A stretch of DNA of 64,000 nucleotides from Bog-159 sp963756605 (GTDB lineage Bacteria; Acidobacteriota; Terriglobia; Bryobacterales; Bryobacteraceae). Below, in pieces: positions 26,292 through 32,738 of the stretch; the stretch's first letter is position 1; every line of letters starts with the position of its first letter. Under the pieces are notes generated by a model. It was not told where the DNA came from, did not search any database, and worked only from the letters and a program-made list of their open reading frames with translations. Both the position numbers and the translations under genes were made by a program. The stretch is taken from assembly GCA_963756605.1 (NCBI GenBank), contig CAVWOT010000011.1, forward strand, positions 62,001 to 126,000. The letters are read 5' to 3'.

Positions 26292-26962
26292 TATTCCTTC
26301 CAGAATAACTCGGCGTCGGACCGGCGCACATAGTTGGCGTCAATCGCGGCGGGATCGGTGGCTTGGCCGGCGCGCGACCGACGGCCGGCAATGCGGCCCA
26401 CTGCGGCAGCCAGCGCGCGCGGGGCGATGGTCACTGGCGCGCCCGCGAAGCGCGTTCCGGCGAGCGCCGGCGCGAATGGGCTGAAATCCGTTGCGATAAA
26501 CTCAAGTTCGGCATCCGGCAGACTGCTCAGCCAGCGCGGGAACGGCATCACGGTTTCGGGCCGCACCGCCGCGCCGCATGCGTCGTACACCGCGCCGTAA
26601 ATTTCTCCGCGCCGCGCATCCAGAACTACGGCCCTCAGCGCGGCGGAGCCGAAGGTGGCCATGGCGGCGAGGTTCGACACCGCCACAGCGGCCTTACCGG
26701 TGGCTTCCGCCAGGCCCTTGATCGTGGCCAGTCCGATGCGCACGCCGGTAAACGATCCCGGGCCGGATGTAGCTGCGAAGCAATCCATATCCGCCGTACT
26801 CATCTTATGCCGCGCCAGTAACTCCGCCAGCCGCCCGAAGATTATCTGGCCGAACCCTTCGGGTGAGTGCAGCAGCGTCTCTTCCAGCACGTCATCGCCG
26901 CGCAACAGCGCCAGGCTGCCGAATTCATGCGTGGTGTCTACCGCCAGAATCAGTTCAGTCAC
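26288..26962 (-). CDS. tsaB: tRNA threonylcarbamoyladenosine biosynthesis protein TsaB
   Basis: TsaB (224 aa) is the pseudo-enzyme partner of TsaD in the t6A modification of ANN-decoding tRNAs. The ASKHA opening LILAVDTTHEFGSLALL, the segment GPGSFTGVRIGLATIKGLAE and the VVLDARRGEIYGAVY region are diagnostic. It overlaps the upstream composite gene by 4 bases and the downstream NUDIX gene by 4 bases (ATGA overlaps), so all three genes look like one transcription unit. Confidence 0.93.
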   Translation of the reverse strand: MTELILAVDTTHEFGSLALLRGDDVLEETLLHSPEGFGQIIFGRLAELLARHKMSTADMDCFAATSGPGSFTGVRIGLATIKGLAEATGKAAVAVSNLAAMATFGSAALRAVVLDARRGEIYGAVYDACGAAVRPETVMPFPRWLSSLPDAELEFIATDFSPFAPALAGTRFAGAPVTIAPRALAAAVGRIAGRRSRAGQATDPAAIDANYVRRSDAELFWKEY

Positions 26963-28848
26963 TTTTCCAGCTGGTAAGTCTTATCCACGCTGTAGACTTT
27001 GCCGTTAGCATTCATGCCATAGAGGCGCAGGTCCATCACCGCGGGATAATTGATAGCGATGTGCGGCGGGAAATTCATGGTGCCTTTCTGTCCGGTCCCG
27101 AGTACCCGATAACCTTCGCCGTCTACCGTACACTCGCCCGTCCAGAGCCACATCACGCTGCGCGTAGCGCGCGTTTCCTTTTTGAACTTAGCCTCGTACC
27201 ATGGCAGCTTCGTCTCGGAAATGGCCGTGTCGGCGGGCTGCGCGATTTGGAATGGCACCTTCTGCACTTCCTGCTCGACGACTTGCATATCGATGCGCCG
27301 CGATTCGAACTTATAAGACTTCAGCATGCCTTCCTTGTGGCCCTCGCGCGAGACGCGCAGCACCCAGTCATGCGAGCTATCCGGCGGCGAGCCGGTGAAG
27401 TGCTCGCCATGGTAGCCTTTCTTCTCTTTGATTTCCTCGCCGTCAATGGGGTTGATCCACGCCACGTCATATCCGTGATTTTGCACGCGCAGCTCCACCG
27501 GCGCGGGCTTTTCCACATAGACAAGATATTCGACGGAATCGATAACATCGCCGCCCTGCGACACCTCCGGGATGGCCACGGCGCGCCCGCCATCCACCTC
27601 GAAGTACGGCTCCAGCTCCCAGTGCCGGCTGCCGGCGAAAATGCTGTACCACGCGGTCATGGCCTTGGCGCCCGGCGAATCCAGGTAACGCGCGTCCACC
27701 GGCAGGTTCCCCACGCCGGCCGTGCCGCTGTTGAAGTAAGTCGGGTAATCGCCGTCCATCACGATGTTCCACAGCCGATGACGGAAGGCGTCGCTATCCA
27801 CATCGTCGGGCTGCGATTTGCCTGCGCCGCTGTCCTCGCCGGCGAATTTCAGATTCACAAAAGGTGTGGGAAAGAGCTGGCGCTCAATGGCGCAGACCTG
27901 GTCATCGCCCGTGTGATGAGTTACAAATGACATCCAGCCGTCATCTATCAGCCCACCGGACGTGGCCAGGTTACTGCTCGTCCGGGGATGCTGATAGGGG
28001 TCGAGCGTTTTCAGGAGCGTGCCGATTTCTTTCATCAGGGCGCGCCCGGTGTCATAAGTTTCGAACGCCTCGACGCCCTGCCAGGTGACATTCATTCCGG
28101 CATATCGCCCCACCATGTAACTGATATAGTGCTGGCGCTGTTGCCAGGTGGGAAACAGGCGCGTGAGCTGATTCTCGGGTCCGGCGAGAATCAGGTCGGC
28201 GACGATACCCTTTTGATTCATGTAGCGGATGCGCTGGTCGAGTTGCTGAAAATGGGCGATATCGGGGTGGTCGGGCGAGGGAAAGATACGCGCGGCTTGT
28301 GCCGGCGTGCCTAACACCAGCCCGCGGATATGATTGAACTTTTGCGCGGCGCGGGCATCTACGATCCGTTCATAGAGCGCCTGATCGAGAAAGGCGAATG
28401 GGTAGAGCGTATCGCCCATCCACAGATGCGGCGGATAACCATGCGCATCGTCGCCCGCGCTCCAGGACCAGTGGTGCAGATTGGCCGGGCGCACGAAACC
28501 GGGCGCGCCGGACTCGGCCGAGGTGAATGAGCCGCTTTGCCCTTCCCAGCGCTGGATATTGCTGCTGACGCGGAAGAGCCACTCGCCCGGCTCGGTGGGA
28601 GTGAAACGAATGATCAGGCGTTGGCCGCCGTTCCAAAAGGCAGGCAGTTTAAAGGTGTGGAAATGGGGCGAGCGAAATTCGGCCGATAGATCGACGTCCA
28701 GGTACGGATTGGCGTGCGCGGCGGCTTCCTGTGGATTCAGGTCGAAGGCGAATTCGCAGGGGGTGAACGCAGGAGTGTTGTTGCAGGGCGTCTGGGCGGA
28801 GAGGGAGAGCCCGATAACGGATAACGCGATCAGGCGGAGGGGGGCCAT
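26959..28848 (-). CDS. Secreted glycoside-hydrolase-like protein (DUF5060 + apiosidase-like barrel), internal start
   Basis: Read from the ATG at 28848, this is a 629-residue exported enzyme. A signal peptide MAPLRLIALSVIGLSLSAQ sits exactly at this methionine, the main reason for choosing it. It is followed by a DUF5060-type beta-sandwich (NPYLDVDLSAEFRSP...FRVSSN) and a TIM-barrel region with the apiosidase-like/DUF4038 style (GDTLYPFAFLDQALYERI, LILAGPENQL, GRYAGMNVTWQGVEAFE). A C-terminal beta-rich tail follows. The likely activity is plant-polysaccharide side-chain cleavage, by family inference only. There is no strong ribosome binding site before this ATG. Confidence 0.75.
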   Translation of the reverse strand: MAPLRLIALSVIGLSLSAQTPCNNTPAFTPCEFAFDLNPQEAAAHANPYLDVDLSAEFRSPHFHTFKLPAFWNGGQRLIIRFTPTEPGEWLFRVSSNIQRWEGQSGSFTSAESGAPGFVRPANLHHWSWSAGDDAHGYPPHLWMGDTLYPFAFLDQALYERIVDARAAQKFNHIRGLVLGTPAQAARIFPSPDHPDIAHFQQLDQRIRYMNQKGIVADLILAGPENQLTRLFPTWQQRQHYISYMVGRYAGMNVTWQGVEAFETYDTGRALMKEIGTLLKTLDPYQHPRTSSNLATSGGLIDDGWMSFVTHHTGDDQVCAIERQLFPTPFVNLKFAGEDSGAGKSQPDDVDSDAFRHRLWNIVMDGDYPTYFNSGTAGVGNLPVDARYLDSPGAKAMTAWYSIFAGSRHWELEPYFEVDGGRAVAIPEVSQGGDVIDSVEYLVYVEKPAPVELRVQNHGYDVAWINPIDGEEIKEKKGYHGEHFTGSPPDSSHDWVLRVSREGHKEGMLKSYKFESRRIDMQVVEQEVQKVPFQIAQPADTAISETKLPWYEAKFKKETRATRSVMWLWTGECTVDGEGYRVLGTGQKGTMNFPPHIAINYPAVMDLRLYGMNANGKVYSVDKTYQLEK

Positions 28849-29580
28849 TTCTTCAGTGTAAACGGGCGGGGCTGACAATGTGGAAACCGGCGCTCGCTTG
28901 GCTTGCGCGGGACCTGCTGCGAGCGGGTCGGCAGGCTCGGAGCTTGCCCCACCCCCATTTTTTGGGTTCGTGCCGGAACTCGGTGGGGCGGAAGGGGTTG
29001 GGGGCGGCTCGGCGGGGCCGGGCGGGTTGCGGCGGGCGGCCTGGAGGATCTTCAACTCACGCAGGCAGCGGTCGATGGAGCGCTCCAGGTGACTTTCGTA
29101 GCGGGCGAGTTTTATGAAAGCATTGGGGCCTTCGCAATCGGCCAGGAAGGCGCGCGCCAGGAGGTCGCCCGGATCGGGCGGGATAGCGGGGGGCGGCATG
29201 GGATCGCCGTCCTCCTCGGCGTTCCGGACGGCCCTGGCGTGCTGAATCTGCCGGGCGATATCGCGCTGCGCGACGTTGTGGAAGCGGTCGCGGTAGAAGC
29301 CGGCTTCGAGGGGCATGGCGCGGTCGAGGCGGAGTTGATCGAGGGCGATGCGCGTGACCAGTTTTGTTTCGGGGAGGTTGGCAGGTTGGAAGCAGTTGAA
29401 AAGATCCTGGAGCAGGAGCATGAATTCGGCGGGGTCTTCGTCGTCAATCAGATGCTGGTTGGTCTTGGGCAGGCGGGGGATGCCGTTGCGGCTGGACCTG
29501 GCTTTGCCGGCAGCGGTGCGCGGGCCGGTAGCCTTTTTGGCATTCTGACGATTGGCGTTGATTTGCGCTTCTGTGGCCAT
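26959..29580 (-). CDS. Composite ORF: MATEAQ-family protein running without a stop into the DUF5060 enzyme
   Basis: From the ATG at 29580 the frame stays open for 873 codons. Residues 1-180 (MATEAQINANRQNAKKATGPRT ... CLRELKILQAARRN) belong to a highly repetitive family of unknown function that I recognise from Solibacter-like genomes. Members normally end after a proline-rich tail. Residues 181-244 are low-complexity Pro/Ala/Gly sequence that includes a REP-like palindrome read as protein. Residue 245 is the start methionine of a signal peptide. The simplest view is that the MATEAQ gene has lost its stop and now reads through; a true fusion would bury a signal peptide internally, which is unlikely to work. 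Confidence 0.6.
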   Translation of the reverse strand: MATEAQINANRQNAKKATGPRTAAGKARSSRNGIPRLPKTNQHLIDDEDPAEFMLLLQDLFNCFQPANLPETKLVTRIALDQLRLDRAMPLEAGFYRDRFHNVAQRDIARQIQHARAVRNAEEDGDPMPPPAIPPDPGDLLARAFLADCEGPNAFIKLARYESHLERSIDRCLRELKILQAARRNPPGPAEPPPTPSAPPSSGTNPKNGGGASSEPADPLAAGPAQAKRAPVSTLSAPPVYTEEMAPLRLIALSVIGLSLSAQTPCNNTPAFTPCEFAFDLNPQEAAAHANPYLDVDLSAEFRSPHFHTFKLPAFWNGGQRLIIRFTPTEPGEWLFRVSSNIQRWEGQSGSFTSAESGAPGFVRPANLHHWSWSAGDDAHGYPPHLWMGDTLYPFAFLDQALYERIVDARAAQKFNHIRGLVLGTPAQAARIFPSPDHPDIAHFQQLDQRIRYMNQKGIVADLILAGPENQLTRLFPTWQQRQHYISYMVGRYAGMNVTWQGVEAFETYDTGRALMKEIGTLLKTLDPYQHPRTSSNLATSGGLIDDGWMSFVTHHTGDDQVCAIERQLFPTPFVNLKFAGEDSGAGKSQPDDVDSDAFRHRLWNIVMDGDYPTYFNSGTAGVGNLPVDARYLDSPGAKAMTAWYSIFAGSRHWELEPYFEVDGGRAVAIPEVSQGGDVIDSVEYLVYVEKPAPVELRVQNHGYDVAWINPIDGEEIKEKKGYHGEHFTGSPPDSSHDWVLRVSREGHKEGMLKSYKFESRRIDMQVVEQEVQKVPFQIAQPADTAISETKLPWYEAKFKKETRATRSVMWLWTGECTVDGEGYRVLGTGQKGTMNFPPHIAINYPAVMDLRLYGMNANGKVYSVDKTYQLEK
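28930..28948 (-). repeat. REP-like palindrome inside the composite ORF (copy 4)
   Basis: On the minus strand the sequence reads GTGGGGCA then AGCTCCGAGCCTGCC, giving a near-perfect 19-bp palindrome GGCAAGCTC-C-GAGCCTGCC with the family lead GTGGGGCA. It lies in the linker between the MATEAQ module and the DUF5060 enzyme and is translated as part of the Pro/Ala-rich linker. Its place at the end of the MATEAQ module fits the habit of the other copies of sitting at gene ends. Confidence 0.6.
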
Positions 29581-29722
29581 TTTGGTTAATTGTGGCCTCC
29601 CGCTTCGATGATAGGCTTGGGGTAGAGGGCGGAGGGTGGTACGGGGCTGGAAGCGATTGATGGGATTAGGGGAAGCGATTTTTTAAAGTCAGTCACCGCG
29701 CGCTTACGCTGGCCGTCAGAGC

Positions 29723-30982
29723 TCACGGCGTTAAAGAGAATACCGTGCCAAAGTTTGAAGTTCCCCCGACTAGAGTGGCGCCGTAGAGCACTGCGCCGCT
29801 CCCGATCACTACCCCGGCGTAAGGTTCGCCGCCGTCGCTACCGCCCGTGAAACTGTAGAGCACGTGCTCGGTCCAGGCACCGTCCGCAGATGCCGGCCGC
29901 GTCAAAGAGAACACGGTGCCGTAGCTGGAAGTCCCGCCGACAGCGGCAGTGCCATAGAGGACTCCGCCGCTCCCGATTACTACCCCGGCGTAAGGATTGC
30001 CCCCGTCGCTGCCGCCAGTGAAACTGTAGAGCAGGTCCTCGTTCCACTGGCCGCCTGAGGTTGCGGGCGGCCGCAATCGGAAGACCGTGCCATAGCCTGC
30101 TCGGCCGCCGTTCACGGTGCTGCCGTAGAGCACGCCACCACTCCCGATCACTACACCTCCCTGTGGACCTTCTCCATCGCCCGGGTGGCTCGCGAACGTG
30201 TGGAGCACGGCCTCGGTCCAGGGGCCACCTGGAGATGCGGGCGGCGTTAACGAGAACACCGTGCCAGCATCCGAGATGCCGCCGCGGTAAGTAGCACCAT
30301 AAAATACTCCGCCGGTGCCGCTCACAAAGGGTCCTATGGGACAGGCCCCATCGCTGCCACCGCTAAAGCTGTAGATCAGAGTCTCGGTCCATGCGCCACC
30401 CTCGGATGTTGGCGGCGTTAACGAATACACCGTGCCACTGTCCGACGCCCCGCCGAAGCAAGTGGTGCCATAGAGTACTCCGTTGGCGATTAACAAATCT
30501 CCGGGATAGGCGCCGTCGCCGGGAGAACCAGCAAACTCGTGGAGCACCGCATCGACCTCGGAGCGGCCAGGAGAACCTGACGGCTTCAGCACGAAGACTG
30601 TGCCAAGGCCGGAATTCCCGCCGACGTAGGTAGTAGCGGAAACGAACCCCCGCGTGCCGATCGTGGCACTTCCGTAAAGGATCGCGCCGCTGTCCGGAAG
30701 GCCGTAGACCGTTTCCGTCCAAGCTTCCCCCGTGGAAGTTGGCGGCGTCAGAGAAAACACGGCGCCGTCGTTCAGAGTCCCGCCGAGAGAGGTAGTGCCG
30801 TAGAGAACTTCGCCACGCCCGATCACTAGAGACGCGTAGGGATAGGCCGCGTCGGGATAGCCGGCGAAGTTGTAAAGCGTTGTCAGCGCCGGCGTTGACT
30901 GAGCCGCCGTAGACGCGGTGAAGACCAGGAATGCCGTCAGTAGCATTCCGCCAGTGGTGAGCGTGTGCCTGAGTGTTCGCAT
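29723..30982 (-). CDS. Secreted Gloeo_Verruco-type tandem-repeat protein
   Basis: A 419-residue protein with a signal peptide (TTGGMLLTAFLVFTASTAAQS). It carries about seven imperfect repeats ending in GTVFSLTPP and containing VIGSGGVLYGTT and YSFTGGSDGG, the pattern of the extracellular repeat model TIGR03803 (Gloeobacter/Verrucomicrobium type). Such proteins are predicted beta-propeller-like surface or secreted proteins of unknown function. It ends inside a repeat (GTVFSLTP stop), as these proteins often do. No operon partner is seen; the next 380 bases upstream hold no gene. Confidence 0.85.
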   Translation of the reverse strand: MRTLRHTLTTGGMLLTAFLVFTASTAAQSTPALTTLYNFAGYPDAAYPYASLVIGRGEVLYGTTSLGGTLNDGAVFSLTPPTSTGEAWTETVYGLPDSGAILYGSATIGTRGFVSATTYVGGNSGLGTVFVLKPSGSPGRSEVDAVLHEFAGSPGDGAYPGDLLIANGVLYGTTCFGGASDSGTVYSLTPPTSEGGAWTETLIYSFSGGSDGACPIGPFVSGTGGVFYGATYRGGISDAGTVFSLTPPASPGGPWTEAVLHTFASHPGDGEGPQGGVVIGSGGVLYGSTVNGGRAGYGTVFRLRPPATSGGQWNEDLLYSFTGGSDGGNPYAGVVIGSGGVLYGTAAVGGTSSYGTVFSLTRPASADGAWTEHVLYSFTGGSDGGEPYAGVVIGSGAVLYGATLVGGTSNFGTVFSLTP

Positions 30983-31265
30983 AATCCCTCCCGCGCAGCT
31001 CTATCGAGTCAGCCTTTGTATAGGACCGCCAATCGATGACACTAACCTCCGCCTGACTGCACAGAGCAACGCGTAGGGAATATCATGCCACAGCTTACGC
31101 CAGGAAGCCAGTACACAAATCAGATCGCGGCCGTAGGGAGGGCGTTCCGGGAAGGCGTTCTGTGGAATGTCCATTGCCGGCCAGCGTGGGTTGCCTCGGC
31201 ATGGCCGCGATATGTTACGGGTGCCGGTGCGGGTCGCGCTGATTTTGAAGTAAGCGCCGATTCAT

Positions 31266-31295
31266 GCTGGGTGGCCGTTGTCAGTGCCACCCAGC
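31266..31295 (+). repeat. Perfect 10-bp stem-loop in an otherwise empty 383-base stretch
   Basis: GCTGGGTGGC (31266-31275), a 10-nt loop, and GCCACCCAGC (31286-31295) form a perfect stem. It lies 70 bases beyond the stop of the small secreted protein at 31366-31893 (minus strand). No T-run follows on either strand, so it is not a classic intrinsic terminator; it could end transcripts by another route or protect the 3' end. The rest of 30983-31365 has no gene that I can support. Confidence 0.6.
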
Positions 31296-31365
31296 TCTGA
31301 ATTCGGCGCTGCGAGAATCGCCGGATGCGCGATTGATGTTCCGAGCCGGCGGACAGGTTTGTTCA

Positions 31366-31893
31366 TCAGTTCGCGCCGAGCTGGACACTGAGGGTGTTCA
31401 GGCCGATGGTGAGCGAATCGCCGGATGAGTTTTTTCCACCGCCGCACAACTCGAACGTGTTGGTTCCCCTTACCAGCACCCCGTCACTGGGAAGGATGAC
31501 CCACTGGAATGCGGCGGCAGTGGAGTAAGCGCTCCCGGGCCCGGGGTTGTCGGCCAGCACGCGAGCCCCCCAGGCAAGTGTTTCGCACTCACCACCGTTC
31601 ACGCTTAGCCCAACGAAATATGCATCGGCGACGTTGACGGAATAGTCGCTGCTCCAAGTCACAATGACGGGAACCAGCGTGGCAGGCTCCGTGATACTCA
31701 CCGACTCGTGAAACGAGATGCAACACAGGCCATCGAAAGTCTGGTCACTGAGGGTGCGCAGGACGTGCGGGCTAGCGGCCAAGGCCGATCCGGATCCCGC
31801 CGCGATCAGGCAGGCCAGGATGGCCGCGAATCCGACGCTCTTGCTCATTTTCGAAGCTGGCATTTGATACTTCTTCACATTGTTCGTTTTCAT
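31366..31893 (-). CDS. Small secreted protein of unknown function
   Basis: A 175-residue protein. I start it at the ATG at 31893, since AAAGGAG lies 8 bases before it; an upstream in-frame ATG has no such site. A long signal sequence (SVGFAAILACLIAAGSGSALAA) precedes a beta-rich body of about 125 residues with paired cysteines (DGLCCISF, GGECETL, FELCGGG). The pattern with APTSVTW-like strands resembles carbohydrate- or surface-associated sandwich domains, but I do not recognise a family. It stands alone. Confidence 0.7.
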   Translation of the reverse strand: MKTNNVKKYQMPASKMSKSVGFAAILACLIAAGSGSALAASPHVLRTLSDQTFDGLCCISFHESVSITEPATLVPVIVTWSSDYSVNVADAYFVGLSVNGGECETLAWGARVLADNPGPGSAYSTAAAFQWVILPSDGVLVRGTNTFELCGGGKNSSGDSLTIGLNTLSVQLGAN

Positions 31894-32159
31894 TTTGATT
31901 CTCCTTTGTGTTTTTGAAAGATTATGACGAGCTAACGTGCTCGTCACCCCGTAAAGTGAAATCCGGAGGCAAATTGGCTCACGGACTCAAAAAAATCCAC
32001 GTCCACCCGAAAAAGCCGGGGATTAGTTGAGTTGACTCCGGCTTGGGGTAGCGGTATTTTTACCGAGGGAGCATTGTTCGGCCGTCTGTGCCCGGCGGGC
32101 GCCTTGCCGGCAATGAAACGTCCGGCGGCCAAATCTCACTACAGAGAGGGGGAGTGCGA

Positions 32160-32738
32160 GTGCCGTCTCTTTCGCACGATTCCGTCAGTCAACTTCTGGC
32201 GCAGTGGCACGCCGGCGACGACGAAGCTTTGCGCGCCGTTCTACCTCAGGTTTATGACGAGCTTCGCCGGCTGGCGCATCATTACATGCGTCAGGAGCGT
32301 CCGGACCACACCCTGCAAAGCACGGCCCTGGTGCACGAAGCTTATCTCCGTCTCGAAAAACAGGGCGCCGCTACGTTCACGGATCGCGCCCATTTTGTGG
32401 CAGTTTGCGCACAGTTGATGCGGCAGATACTGGTTGAGTATGCGCGCGGCCACCGTACCGCCAAACGGGGAGGGGGATACAAGCTCACCCTGGATAGCGC
32501 CGTGGCGTTCAAAAGCAGAAGCCTGGATCTGGTGGCGCTCGACGATGCCCTGACCGAACTGGCAAAGCTCGACCCGCAGCAGAGCCGCATTGTGGAATTG
32601 AGGTTCTTTGGCGGCCTTTCCATTGCGGAAGCTTCCGACGCGCTCGGGCTCTCGCCGGCCAGTGTGAAACGATATTGGGCGACGGCCAGGATCTGGCTTT
32701 ATCACCAACTCGACCCGACTGCGCAGGCGTCACCATGA
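32160..32738 (+). CDS. ECF sigma-70 factor (Acidobacteria/Planctomycete TIGR02999 type)
   Basis: A 192-residue sigma factor. Region 2 is LRRLAHHYMRQERPDHTLQSTALVHEAYLRL, the hallmark of the TIGR02999 group. Region 4 is the HTH VELRFFGGLSIAEASDALGLSPASVKRYWATARIWL. The start is taken as GTG at 32160 behind GGGGGAG. The next gene, a Ser/Thr kinase, overlaps its stop by 4 bases (ATGA). In this group the linked kinase is thought to control the sigma factor; no anti-sigma factor is visible here. Confidence 0.92.
   Translation: MPSLSHDSVSQLLAQWHAGDDEALRAVLPQVYDELRRLAHHYMRQERPDHTLQSTALVHEAYLRLEKQGAATFTDRAHFVAVCAQLMRQILVEYARGHRTAKRGGGYKLTLDSAVAFKSRSLDLVALDDALTELAKLDPQQSRIVELRFFGGLSIAEASDALGLSPASVKRYWATARIWLYHQLDPTAQASP

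Noticed and set aside
31085..31447. Short frames at 31085-31300 (+) and 31262-31447 (-)
   Set aside because: They overlap the stem-loop, lack ribosome binding sites and show no domain.
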